From the NCBI GenBank assembly GCA_039923455.1, contig JBDTCS010000282.1, positions 1-18,464 of the forward strand: a stretch of DNA of 18,464 bases, given 5' to 3'. The translations under genes were made by a program, and so were the position numbers. The stretch comes from JBDTCS01 sp039923455. Lineage in GTDB: Bacteria; Bacteroidota; Ignavibacteria; Palsa-1295. The notes beneath the pieces were generated by a model that ran no database searches, was not told where the DNA came from, and saw nothing but the letters and a program-made list of their open reading frames with translations. The number at the start of each line of letters is the position of its first letter. Within the stretch, counting starts at the first letter, position 1. Below are positions 7,501 to 15,910 of the stretch, piece by piece.

Positions 7501-10278
7501 GACTCCATTAATGTCATCGTGAATAGTCTACCAACTATTAATGCGGGGAATCCGCAAACCATCTGTTTGGGATCGAGCACGCAGATCGGCAACTCTGCAA
7601 AATTAGGCTCAGGGCCGTACCAATATTATTGGCAGCCGACCACCGGTGTCAGCGATCCAACGATTCCCACTCCACTCGTTTCGCCAACCGCTACAACGAA
7701 ATATTTTGTCACGGTTACGGATGCGAAAGGATGTCAAGCTGTTGATAGTGTTCTCGTTATTGTCCGAAATTCAGCAAGGCCTGTGATTACTCCGAGTGGA
7801 GATACAAATCTTTGCACGGGCGATAGCGTGACGCTTGATGCGGGTGGTTCGTTCAGGTTGTACAGTTGGAATAATGGCAGCACGGGGAGAAGTGTTCGAG
7901 TTGGCAGCACCGGAAGCTATATCGTCACAGCCACCGATTCGAATGGCTGCCCAACACCAAGTACTCCGATGCAGATCACATTGCAACCGAAATTGCTCGC
8001 CGATATCAAAGGGCCAAATTCCGCTTGTCCCAATTCGACGGTAGATTATTTTGTGCCGAAGCAATCGAACGTAAGTTTTATCTGGAGTTTGAGCGGAGGA
8101 GGGAATATCACATCGGGCGCCGGGACGAATGATGTCAAGGTCAATTGGAATGCAGCGGGGACTTGGAGGGTGTTGCTCTCGATCACCACACAATTCGGTT
8201 GTCATCGGGATACGAGTATCACAGTTGCTGTAAATTCGAAGCTTGATCCCCGAGTAACTCCGCAAGGATCATTCACTCTTTGCAGTGGTGATACTTTGAT
8301 CTTAAGAGGTTCGGCAGGATTTTTGAGTTATCTCTGGAGTGACGGTTCGACACTCGACTCTTTAGTGGTGACGAAATCCGGAAGTTATACGCTTGGCGTT
8401 ACGGCACCAGGTGGTTGCACGGGAACATCGCAGCCGGTCCTCGTAACAATCTTGCCTGACGCAAAACCGATTCCGATCATCGTAGCTTCGGCACGTTCGA
8501 TTTGCTTCGGAGATAGTGCAACGCTGAGCACGAGCCAATCTTTTGCGACCTACTTATGGTCGAACGGCGAGAAGACTCCTTCTATCATCGTAAGACAATC
8601 CGGTATCTATGGCGTTATCGTCACCAATGCTGCTGGCTGCGGAGGCAGATCAGATACTGTGCAGATCGTGGTGAGACCAAGTCCGATCGCAACAGTAACC
8701 CCAAGTGGGAAGGTGAGTATCTGCGGAGGTGATAGCGTTCTCTTAACTGCTTCGAATGGCGGGGTGAGGTATGTCTGGTCGAACGGTTTGACAAGTCAGG
8801 CTATCTACGTTTCACAAGCGGGTGATTATTTTGTCCGCGTTACAAATAGCGAAGGATGCGAATCGGTTTCTGAAGTGGTCCACGTTGTCCAATCTCCGGC
8901 ACCGATAGTGAGTGTGACCGGGCCAGCGGCAGTATGTCCGAACTCTTCGGCGATCTATTCGGTGGCGAGCGTTTTGGGTGAGGTGTATTCGTGGAGCGTC
9001 ACAGGTGGAATGATAAGTTCGCGTCAATCAAATAGTGCCATCACGATTGATTGGGGTGCACCAGGATCGGGCGGTGTGCGAGTGATCGTCACCGATTCGA
9101 TCACCGGTTGTTCATCGAGTATCACACTCGCGATTGTGATCGATAGTAATCTTTCACCCATGATAACGCCTTCAAGTTTGCAAACCATTTGCGAAGGAGA
9201 CAGCGTGACGTTCGACGCTGGCGCTGGTTTTGCTTCGTACCAATGGTTGATGGACAGCGTAAATATTGCTGGTGTAACGACGCAACATTTTATCGCGCGG
9301 GCTGCTGGCGATTACTCCGTGTTTGTTACGAATAGTGCATCGTGTGAAGGTACCAGTAAGGCTGTTACGGTTGTGGTGCAGCCACTTCCTCCGATGCCTG
9401 TGATTACACAATCGGGCAATATCCTGACCTCGAGCAATGCGTTTGCTTACCAATGGAATCTGAATAAGATTCCGATCACGAGTGGAACGGCGCAAAGTTG
9501 GACTATGTCAGGTGCCGGCAACTACACGGTGACGATCTTAGATAAAAATGGTTGCTCCAACACGTCTGTACCTATAGCATTCCAGGATTCGAGCAGTGCG
9601 GAAGTTGGTATCCCTTCGATGCTAAGTGCCAATCCCGCAGAGCAGGTGAAAATTCCGATGGAGCTACTTCGTTCACAAAACTTGGCACAGTCGGGTGCAG
9701 CACACTACACAGCGACGCTTCGCTTCAACAAGACTTTGCTCGCGCCAAGCGGTGCAACGCCTCCCGGTGTGATAGTCGGCAACGATCTTATAGTTACGAT
9801 AAGCGGCACGAACCCGCTACCACTCGGTACCACAAGCGGCACACTCGCGACACTTGATTTCCTCGCAACACTTGGCAACGATACTTGTACGGACGTAAGC
9901 ATCGACGCATTTATCTGGACAGATGGAAACGTAAGCGTTACGAGGCAAGGTGGCAGGTTCTGCCTAACAGGTGTCTGCAAAACGGGCGGCACGATTCGCT
10001 TGATCGATCCGAACGCAAAACTAAGTCTCTCGCAAACACATCCAAACCCGGCAAGCAATCAAACGCAAGTCGATTATGATCTGAGCGAGCAAGACGAGAC
10101 AAAACTCTTCATCACCGATATTATGGGTAGAGAAGTTAAACAGATCGTAACGGGCGTTCAACTCTCAGGTCACTACACAGCTACATTCGATTTGACCGGC
10201 TTCGCACAAGGCACCTACATATACACACTCCAAACCTCGACGCAGAAGCTGTCGCATTTAATGCAAATCAGGCGGTAG
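4555..10278 (+). CDS. Giant T9SS-secreted modular protein: DUF7948-like domain, seven SBBP blades, Ig/PKD-like array, cohesin-like domain, sorting domain (paralogue 1)
   Basis: This is a 1907-residue secreted protein. A TGA directly precedes the ATG at 4555, fixing the start. The leader (hydrophobic 19-33) is unusual in carrying Glu27 in its core. A DUF7948-like domain spans about 62-290 (FEFTPNRGQ, MKYDFVVHPGGD). Seven SBBP propeller repeats span about 294-743, each opening with W(G/A)TYYGG or a variant. An Ig-like domain follows at 748-830, then three 81-residue modules at 831-1073, Ig 1074-1146, PKD-like 1147-1228, three Ig 1229-1448, PKD-like 1449-1530, and two Ig 1531-1680. A cohesin-like domain lies at about 1681-1807 and a type A T9SS sorting domain at 1823-1907 (LSQTHPNPAS at its start, MQIRR at its end). 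Most Ig modules have a Cys near each end. The protein is probably surface-attached or released, in a binding or adhesion role; the ligand is unknown. No Shine-Dalgarno motif or clear promoter is seen. A paralogue follows 77 nt downstream. Confidence 0.93.
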   Translation: MRCISGVEESDSFKLSRHFVGLILLVEVLMLVATQHDSFGFQATHVPPTNSKIFVQEHLATALFEFTPNRGQLADQFGRTTPAVKYYSNSRGVKFYFTSTGIHYFFHRKIFIPQDKELSLAPQLARGELRHDSLESYRVDMQFLGANPNARIEELDQSEGYSNFFLAQCWPGITNVPAFHQLIYHDLYPKIDMVLYSREGGGMKYDFVVHPGGDPSRIQMRYDGADSVFLEGGGLSVTNPFGVIQEAAPESFQIIGRDTTTIASPFHIHNKAIGFTLGRYDESRDLIIDPPRLWGTYYGGAGEDDFYGLTIDRGNNIISVGTTSSISGIATSGAYLSTFAGNSDAMIVKLDASGSRVWATYYGGSDDEAGFGIVSDKNSNLYISGSTRSNTGIVTTGAFQTSKTSTYASSFISRFTSSGNLVWGTYFGNSAGHESANEIALDSAGYIDVVGTTASGAGIATTGAHLTTNSGDPDAYLVRFDSNGVRRWATYYGGDNLTNGYGIATDLHCNIFICGATNSTTGIGTTGTWEPSGPSVGGSGLFGYAARFDSSGSYQWGTYIAHGGYAEAICVVVAPNSTLLLTGWVPPDTAFATTGAYQTTCGGGGYDAYLLRLNANGTRRWATFYGGTGLDEADGIAVNAAGDVLFCGYTASTTAIATSGEFQSTFGGFGDGFMAKFDSNGVRKWATYYGGTDDDIARRIVYDHANHIVLSGYTKSSSGVGTTNGFQSSFGGGLYDGFVARFCDTLAAALSSTIGDTVICRGSIDTLSAPSGFASYQWQQNGVDITGATSSKYAVPTTLAAGAYRFTVLVSDASVCQIRTDTIRLTLTAGPTISAGTPKSICVGSSVQIGTLATGGVGPYSYSWSPATGLSATNIAKPFASPTATTKYFITVTGADGCQSRDTVTITLRPQPTVQLGPDVSTCLHVAVPIGSTAVGGVKPYSYSWTPSTGLSSTTIAQPFANPATTTKYYVSVTDSNGCSTRDSINVIVNSLPTINAGNPQTICLGSSTQIGNSAKLGSGPYQYYWQPTTGVSDPTIPTPLVSPTATTKYFVTVTDAKGCQAVDSVLVIVRNSARPVITPSGDTNLCTGDSVTLDAGGSFRLYSWNNGSTGRSVRVGSTGSYIVTATDSNGCPTPSTPMQITLQPKLLADIKGPNSACPNSTVDYFVPKQSNVSFIWSLSGGGNITSGAGTNDVKVNWNAAGTWRVLLSITTQFGCHRDTSITVAVNSKLDPRVTPQGSFTLCSGDTLILRGSAGFLSYLWSDGSTLDSLVVTKSGSYTLGVTAPGGCTGTSQPVLVTILPDAKPIPIIVASARSICFGDSATLSTSQSFATYLWSNGEKTPSIIVRQSGIYGVIVTNAAGCGGRSDTVQIVVRPSPIATVTPSGKVSICGGDSVLLTASNGGVRYVWSNGLTSQAIYVSQAGDYFVRVTNSEGCESVSEVVHVVQSPAPIVSVTGPAAVCPNSSAIYSVASVLGEVYSWSVTGGMISSRQSNSAITIDWGAPGSGGVRVIVTDSITGCSSSITLAIVIDSNLSPMITPSSLQTICEGDSVTFDAGAGFASYQWLMDSVNIAGVTTQHFIARAAGDYSVFVTNSASCEGTSKAVTVVVQPLPPMPVITQSGNILTSSNAFAYQWNLNKIPITSGTAQSWTMSGAGNYTVTILDKNGCSNTSVPIAFQDSSSAEVGIPSMLSANPAEQVKIPMELLRSQNLAQSGAAHYTATLRFNKTLLAPSGATPPGVIVGNDLIVTISGTNPLPLGTTSGTLATLDFLATLGNDTCTDVSIDAFIWTDGNVSVTRQGGRFCLTGVCKTGGTIRLIDPNAKLSLSQTHPNPASNQTQVDYDLSEQDETKLFITDIMGREVKQIVTGVQLSGHYTATFDLTGFAQGTYIYTLQTSTQKLSHLMQIRR
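5434..6783 (+). repeat. Seven SBBP-type beta-propeller repeats in paralogue 1
   Basis: Seven tandem units of about 60-70 residues each begin with an aromatic motif: WGTYYGG, WATYYGG, WGTYFGN, WATYYGG, WGTYIAH, WATFYGG and WATYYGG. Most continue with IAxD..GN and a (A/T)GAFQ-type turn, ending in a K/RFD.(S/N)G strand. Seven units fit one closed seven-bladed propeller. Confidence 0.85.
7045..7773 (+). repeat. Three tandem 81-residue beta-sandwich modules in paralogue 1
   Basis: Three consecutive units of exactly 81 residues (831-911, 912-992, 993-1073) share P(T)..(A/L)G at the start, a first Cys at residue 11 or 12, a GPY.Y.W.P.TG core, a (P)..SP..TTKY strand and a terminal (D/A).GC...D(T/S). 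The downstream paralogue has only two. Confidence 0.85.
9700..10278 (+). repeat. C-terminal cohesin-like/T9SS tail, long paralogous repeat copy 1
   Basis: This 579-bp segment encodes the last 192 residues plus the stop and aligns without gaps to 15282-15860. A hand count gives 29 amino-acid differences, about 85% identity. Several stretches over 20 nt are identical in DNA, for example around 10014-10039 and 10109-10130. The N-terminal domains of the two proteins are only about half identical. Confidence 0.85.
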
Positions 10279-10309
10279 CGGATAGTCGGTGTTGCTCTCG
10301 GAAAAGAAA

Positions 10310-10337
10310 TTGATTGGCGCGAGATGGGGTTTATACT
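10310..10337 (+). promoter_or_regulatory. Putative sigma-70-like promoter of the second giant gene
   Basis: TTGATT (10310-10315) and TATACT (10332-10337) are separated by 16 nt in the 77-bp gap between the two giant genes. Transcription would start about 12 nt before the ATG at 10356. No terminator is visible in the gap, so read-through from the first gene is also likely. Confidence 0.33.
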
Positions 10338-10355
10338 CAAGACCCACCAGACCTT

Positions 10356-13300
10356 ATGATGTCAATTCGAGCAAGTGTTGTAATCTTAATTTTGCTGTTC
10401 TCCGGATCACTCCGAGCGCAGACTGCTGTAACAACGGATTTTGGAGCCGATCCAAAAACCGCAGGTACTATTTCGTCGAGTTCGAATAGGACTATTTCTC
10501 AGCGTCCTGCCCCATTCGAGTTTATTCCAAATCGTGGACAGCTATCCGATAAATTCGGCAACCCGGTGAGCGATGTTCAGTATTACTCGCACTCAAACGG
10601 TTTGACAATCTACTACACGAGTAGTGGAATGCATTTCTATTTTACGAAGGTTATTCGTGCCGCTGATAAACCGCGTGATAGAATCCAGCCGCCGCTTCCG
10701 CATGATCCGAGAGGTGACACGCTATTTAGTTATCGCATCGATCTGAATTTGGTAGGTGCCAATCCAAGTGCGAGCATTCAACCGCAAGCGCCCCAAGCCG
10801 AATTTGCGAACTATTACATTCCACGATTTCCTAATGGATTGACCGATGTCCCTTCGTATGCCGGTCTGCTCTATCGCGATATTTATCCGAATATCGATAT
10901 GCGCATCTACGGTACCGAAAAAGGGATGAAGTATGACTTCATCGTTCGACCGGGAGGCGACGCTGGCTTGATTCGAATGCATTACAGCGGAGCGGATAGT
11001 TTGCGATTGAGCAATGAAAAGCTTGAGGTGTTCAATCCATTTGGTCTCTTGCAAGAAGATGCACCGGTCTCGTATCAACAGAGCAATGTAACATCAGCAA
11101 TTACGAGTGACCCACTTCAGCAGATACCTATCGCTTCCAATTTTCTTCTCCATGGTTCGGAGGTAACTTTCGAAGTAGGTCAACACGATCACACACAAGA
11201 ACTCATTATCGATCCACCAAGAGTCTGGGGTACCTATTTCGGTGGAAGTAGTTATGATTATTTCTTTGGTGATTGTATTGATAACTCCGATAATATTTAC
11301 GCGACGGGGACTGTCTTGAGCCCAGGTTTTGGAACGGCCGGGACTTTTCAAGACACCCTGAACACACTTTCCGGTTATACGTACGATGGGATCGTTGCAA
11401 AATTTACTCCGTCGGGTAATCGTGTTTGGTCAACATACTTTGGTGCAGGGCTAACAGATGGTTGGACTCTTGCTATCGATCCGAGCAGGAATGTAATTCT
11501 CGAAGGGTTCACGTTTGATGACACCAGCATCGCGTCACCCGGCGCATACCAAACGGTTCTGAATAATCAGGTTGGCAATCGGGCGTGGGACGGCTACATC
11601 GCTAAATTCGATTCCTCGGGTCATCGAATTTGGAGTACGTATTTTGGAACCTCCGATACGGACTACATCTACAATGTTGCCGTCGATTCATCCAGCAATA
11701 TTTTGATTGCGGGTTATACATCGAGTACCTCCGGTATTGCCTCACCCGGTGCATTCAAGATGAGTCGGACGCGAACTGCTCCGAATGACTACGGCGGGTT
11801 CGTAGCGAAATTTAGTCCCAGTGGGAGTCGGCTTTGGTCCACGTATTATGGGGATACCGTAACGGAATGTCTTGGTGTTTGCGCGACTCCAAATGACGAA
11901 GTGGTCGTTTCAGGTCTGACTGTTTGCAAGTCCGGCATCACGACTTCGAACGTTTATCAAAGTGTGATACAAAATTATGTCGCCGGAATTCTGGTGAAGT
12001 TCAATGCTGCCGGCACGAGGTTATGGGGCACCTACGTAGATGGTACGACAACATATTATGGCTCAGAGTTGTACAGAGTTGCTTCTGCTCCTGGAGGGAA
12101 GATTTACACCTGTGGTGTTTCTTGGAATCCGAGTGGTCTCGGTACTCCCGGAGCTTATCGCAATGCGATAACGTATGGCTTCGATGCATCTATACTTCAG
12201 ATATTCGATGGAAGCGGTAATCGTCTGGCGGGTACATACTTTGGTGATTCGTACCGATCGGAAGTTGCGTTCAACGTTACCGTGGCCCCAGATGGATTGC
12301 CTGTGATCGCAGGTTGGACTACGGATAGCACACACATCGCTTCACCCGGTGCATTCTATTCAGCAGTGAATGATACGGATGTTTCTTTCATCGGAAAATT
12401 CGGCTTGGATTGCTCGCGAAAGTGGGGGACATACTTCACCGGCACCTCACATGTTGGCGTGACCTGGGATATTATTTATGGGTTAGCCGTCGATCACAAA
12501 GCACATCCTATTATTGCCGGAGTTACTGGAAGCTCGACCGGAATTGCAACCGCGGGCGCTTTCCAAACATCATTCAACGGAATCGAAGATGGGTTCCTCG
12601 TTAAGTTTTGTGATACGTTACTATCGCCATTACATTTTGCGGGAGACTCCATCACATGTTTTGGGGCCTACGACACACTTGTCGCACCTTCTGGATTTGC
12701 AAGTTATCAATGGCGACTTGCCGGCAATCCGATTAGCGGTGCAACCGCAAGCCGGTACGCTGTTCCACTAACACAAGCGCCCGGTGTGTATCGTTATACG
12801 GTGGATATCGCTGACCCTACAATTTGTACTTCGATTACAGACACGCTGAAGCTGCTCATAAGAGCATTGCCGAGTATCAATGCCGGCGCAGACAAAGCGA
12901 TCTGCCTCAACAGCAGTGTGCAAATCGGTAACATTGCGACGGGTGGTCTTGCACCGTATCACTACTTGTGGGTGCCCGATTCAGGATTGAGTTCGGCGAT
13001 CATTGCAACACCGATTGCATCACCGAAGAAAACGACGCGATACATTGAAATCGTTACCGATTCAAATGGATGTCAAGCGCAAGATACGGTGATCGTTACC
13101 GTTCGTGCGTTGCCGAGTGTAATCGCTCCAAATGACATCGTGCTCTGTGTGGGTAACAGCAGTATAGTCGGCGCGAATGCGACTGGTGGCACGGGCCCAT
13201 ACACGTATGCATGGACGCCGACGCTCGGACTCAGCGCGACGAACATTTCGCAACCAATCGCATCGCCCAAGAACTCCACAACCTATCGTGTTCATGTAAC

Positions 13301-15860
13301 CGATGCCAACGGATGTGACAATTGGGATACGATTAACGTAGTTGTCACTGCCGCTCCGAGTGTAAGCATCGTTCCGACCGGACCAGTATCGTTATGTGTC
13401 GGAGACTCTGTGATACTTTCTGCAACAAGCGGAATGTCGAGCTATATCTGGTCCAGCGGCGAGCTCGTGAGTGCGATCAAAGTTAAATCGGCGGGGAAGT
13501 ACGTTGTTGCTGTGACCGATGCTAATGGTTGTTCCGTTCGAAGCGATACTGTGTTTGTGTCACTCGTTGCAAAACCGAACCCGAGTATTTTTGGTCCTAA
13601 TAGTGCGTGTCCTCAGTCGATAACTACGTATTCGGCTTCGGTTGATTCGAGTGGGCATTACATGTGGACGCTTTCCGGCGGCGGAAATATTGCAAGCGGC
13701 AACGGCACGAACGCAGTCACCGTGAACTGGGCTACCGCCGGTACTTGGACGCTCACTGTTCGTGATAGCAATCTTGCTGGTTGCACTAAAGATACTTCGA
13801 TCACTGTGACGATTGGTACGACACTGAGTCCCATTATTACACCCGCAGGGCCGATCACACTTTGCAACGGTGATACTACAATTCTGCATGCGGCAAAAGG
13901 TTTTACGAGCTATGCATGGAGCAATGGTGCAACTTCTGATTCGATACTCGTAACAAAGTCTGCAAGCTATAGCGTAACTGTCGTCGGCGCCGGTGGTTGT
14001 GCCGGCACATCCTTGCCTGTCGTTGTCAACGTGATTGCAACACCAAAGCCGCAGCCAAAACTAACGGCTCTCACAACACAGATTTGTCAGGGTGATAGTG
14101 TTCGCATCACGACTACGCAAAGTTATACATCGTATCAATGGTCGAATGGTGCCACAACGCCAGCAGTAATGGTATCTACGGCAGGAACATACTTTGTGCG
14201 GGTCACCAATAGCGACGGTTGCACTGGCACTTCGGATAGTGTATCTATCGTTGTGAATCCGATTCCGATCGTGACGGTGTCACATATCGGTCCGCTCGTG
14301 CGATGTGCGGGTGATAGTGTACAGCTGATTGCGATCTCCGGTGGCGCCTCATATTTGTGGTCGGATGGAGAGACGAGTAGTTCTATTAATGCGAAGACTT
14401 CCGGCGACTACACTGTTACGATGAAGAACGCTGCGGGCTGCTCGGCAACTTCGCAGCCGGTGCATGTTACAGTTAGTTCGATATCGCAAATCACGATCAC
14501 TGGACCTGCATCTGTCTGCACTAACTCAACGACGAATTATTCAGTCACTGCTGCCAGCGGCTCAATGGTTAGATGGACTGTTTCGGGCGGCACGATCGCA
14601 AGCGGACAATCGACAAATGCTATTACTGTGAACTGGGGCGGCGCAGGCACTGCTACGATTTCTGTTTCGGAAAACGACACGACCACCGGATGCTCTGGAA
14701 GTGACACGCTGACAGTTACGATCGATAATAGTCTTGTACCAATCGTGACGGCAAGTGGCCCGATCATATTTTGCGAGGGTGATTCTGTAACGCTCGATGC
14801 TGGCGCGGGATATGCCAGTTATCAGTGGCTGCGCGCTGGTGTGAATGTTGTCGGTGCGACTTCAGAGAAATTAGTGGTAAATACTTCCGGCGATTACAGC
14901 GTGTTCGTAACCAATAGCGGAAGTTGTCAGGGTACATCGAAGTTCACGACGGTCAAAGTGAATCCAACTCCGAATGCGCCCGTGATTTCACTTACTGGTG
15001 CAACATTGTCAAGTACACTCGCCACGACCTATCAGTGGAGTCGCAATGGAACGCCGATCACGGGTGCGACGAAACAGGGTCTTAGTTCGCTCGTCGGTGG
15101 CGATTACACAGTCTTGATTACTGATGCGAATGGTTGCTCCAATATTTCGCTGCCGTTTACCTACATCGATTCAGGCCACACCGTAATTGCATTACCAAAA
15201 TATCTTTCTGCAAATCCAACCGAGCAAGTTAAGCTACCGATCACATTAGTGAGTTCGCAAAATATTCCGGCTGGTGGTGTGATGACCTACACAGCACAAA
15301 TCCGGTTTAACAAAACGCTACTTGCTCCATCCGGTGTAACACCACTCGGAGTAATTGTTGGCAACGATCTTGTGGTGACCGTCTCTGGCAACAATCCACT
15401 ACCACTTGGCACCTCAAGCGGCACCATCGCGACACTCGACTTCCTCGCGACACTCGGCAACGACACCTGCACAGATATTTCGATTGACGCCTTCACATGG
15501 ACCGCGGACAACATCAGCGTAACGCGTCAGAGTGGTCGCTTCTGCTTGACCGGCGTCTGCGTAACAGGTGGGACCATTCGCTTGCTCGATCCAAACGCAA
15601 AACTAAGTCTCTCGCAAACGCATCCAAACCCAGCGAGCACTCAAACGCAAGTGGAATATGAACTAAGCGAGCAAGGTGAGACTAAACTCTTCATCACCGA
15701 TATTATGGGGAAAGAGGTAAAGCAGATTGTCGCTGGTGTACAACTCTCGGGTCACTACACCGCAACATTCGACCTAAGTGGCCTCGCTCAAGGCACCTAC
15801 ATCTACGTGCTCCAGACCCCGACGCAAAAGTTATCGCATCTGATGCAGATCAGACGGTAA
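10356..15860 (+). CDS. Giant T9SS-secreted modular protein: DUF7948-like domain, seven SBBP blades, Ig/PKD-like array, cohesin-like domain, sorting domain (paralogue 2)
   Basis: The ATG at 10356 (or the adjacent one at 10359) was chosen because a classical signal peptide follows at once (MSIRASVVILILLFSGSLRAQ, cut near RA/Q). The frame is open 14 codons further to a TTG at 10314, which would bury that peptide. The product is 1834 residues. The order matches the upstream paralogue: DUF7948-like about 54-287, seven SBBP blades 291-752, Ig 756-838, two 81-residue modules 839-1000, Ig 1001-1073, PKD-like 1074-1155, three Ig 1156-1376, PKD-like 1377-1458, two Ig 1459-1606, cohesin-like about 1607-1735, sorting domain about 1750-1834. 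The missing third module explains most of the 73-residue length difference. It is predicted to cross the inner membrane by Sec and the outer membrane by T9SS, with the last 80-85 residues removed on export. Its role is probably surface binding or adhesion; the ligand is unknown. Confidence 0.93.
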   Translation: MMSIRASVVILILLFSGSLRAQTAVTTDFGADPKTAGTISSSSNRTISQRPAPFEFIPNRGQLSDKFGNPVSDVQYYSHSNGLTIYYTSSGMHFYFTKVIRAADKPRDRIQPPLPHDPRGDTLFSYRIDLNLVGANPSASIQPQAPQAEFANYYIPRFPNGLTDVPSYAGLLYRDIYPNIDMRIYGTEKGMKYDFIVRPGGDAGLIRMHYSGADSLRLSNEKLEVFNPFGLLQEDAPVSYQQSNVTSAITSDPLQQIPIASNFLLHGSEVTFEVGQHDHTQELIIDPPRVWGTYFGGSSYDYFFGDCIDNSDNIYATGTVLSPGFGTAGTFQDTLNTLSGYTYDGIVAKFTPSGNRVWSTYFGAGLTDGWTLAIDPSRNVILEGFTFDDTSIASPGAYQTVLNNQVGNRAWDGYIAKFDSSGHRIWSTYFGTSDTDYIYNVAVDSSSNILIAGYTSSTSGIASPGAFKMSRTRTAPNDYGGFVAKFSPSGSRLWSTYYGDTVTECLGVCATPNDEVVVSGLTVCKSGITTSNVYQSVIQNYVAGILVKFNAAGTRLWGTYVDGTTTYYGSELYRVASAPGGKIYTCGVSWNPSGLGTPGAYRNAITYGFDASILQIFDGSGNRLAGTYFGDSYRSEVAFNVTVAPDGLPVIAGWTTDSTHIASPGAFYSAVNDTDVSFIGKFGLDCSRKWGTYFTGTSHVGVTWDIIYGLAVDHKAHPIIAGVTGSSTGIATAGAFQTSFNGIEDGFLVKFCDTLLSPLHFAGDSITCFGAYDTLVAPSGFASYQWRLAGNPISGATASRYAVPLTQAPGVYRYTVDIADPTICTSITDTLKLLIRALPSINAGADKAICLNSSVQIGNIATGGLAPYHYLWVPDSGLSSAIIATPIASPKKTTRYIEIVTDSNGCQAQDTVIVTVRALPSVIAPNDIVLCVGNSSIVGANATGGTGPYTYAWTPTLGLSATNISQPIASPKNSTTYRVHVTDANGCDNWDTINVVVTAAPSVSIVPTGPVSLCVGDSVILSATSGMSSYIWSSGELVSAIKVKSAGKYVVAVTDANGCSVRSDTVFVSLVAKPNPSIFGPNSACPQSITTYSASVDSSGHYMWTLSGGGNIASGNGTNAVTVNWATAGTWTLTVRDSNLAGCTKDTSITVTIGTTLSPIITPAGPITLCNGDTTILHAAKGFTSYAWSNGATSDSILVTKSASYSVTVVGAGGCAGTSLPVVVNVIATPKPQPKLTALTTQICQGDSVRITTTQSYTSYQWSNGATTPAVMVSTAGTYFVRVTNSDGCTGTSDSVSIVVNPIPIVTVSHIGPLVRCAGDSVQLIAISGGASYLWSDGETSSSINAKTSGDYTVTMKNAAGCSATSQPVHVTVSSISQITITGPASVCTNSTTNYSVTAASGSMVRWTVSGGTIASGQSTNAITVNWGGAGTATISVSENDTTTGCSGSDTLTVTIDNSLVPIVTASGPIIFCEGDSVTLDAGAGYASYQWLRAGVNVVGATSEKLVVNTSGDYSVFVTNSGSCQGTSKFTTVKVNPTPNAPVISLTGATLSSTLATTYQWSRNGTPITGATKQGLSSLVGGDYTVLITDANGCSNISLPFTYIDSGHTVIALPKYLSANPTEQVKLPITLVSSQNIPAGGVMTYTAQIRFNKTLLAPSGVTPLGVIVGNDLVVTVSGNNPLPLGTSSGTIATLDFLATLGNDTCTDISIDAFTWTADNISVTRQSGRFCLTGVCVTGGTIRLLDPNAKLSLSQTHPNPASTQTQVEYELSEQGETKLFITDIMGKEVKQIVAGVQLSGHYTATFDLSGLAQGTYIYVLQTPTQKLSHLMQIRR
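11226..12611 (+). repeat. Seven SBBP-type beta-propeller repeats in paralogue 2
   Basis: Seven units open with WGTYFGG, WSTYFGA, WSTYFGT, WSTYYGD, WGTYVDG, AGTYFGD (W replaced by A) and WGTYFTG. The blade number equals that of the upstream paralogue, although individual blades have diverged in length and sequence. This supports a fixed seven-bladed fold. Confidence 0.83.
12870..13355 (+). repeat. Two tandem 81-residue beta-sandwich modules in paralogue 2
   Basis: Units at residues 839-919 and 920-1000 share the first Cys, the (A/G)PY.Y.W.P core, the SP..(T/S)T.Y strand and a terminal D(S/A)NGC with the three units of the upstream gene. This tract is one unit shorter than the homologous tract there. 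Confidence 0.85.
15282..15860 (+). repeat. C-terminal cohesin-like/T9SS tail, long paralogous repeat copy 2
   Basis: This segment aligns gap-free with 9700-10278. Differences are mostly third-position changes and conservative substitutions. Both copies contain a CLTGVC cysteine pair linking the cohesin-like part to the sorting domain. Confidence 0.85.
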
Positions 15861-15910
15861 GGGCATGTGCTGATCTGGATGAATTTAGGGCTTTGTTCGG
15901 GCCTTAAACG

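Noticed and set aside
6780..9600. Repeated sequence considered as a CRISPR-like or transposon-derived array
   Set aside because: The repeats are in-frame, diverged protein modules (Ig/PKD-like) without spacers of constant length or terminal inverted repeats.
10289..10489. A 66-codon plus-strand open frame at the start of the second giant gene
   Set aside because: It overlaps the signal peptide region in another frame and its product has no coherent pattern.
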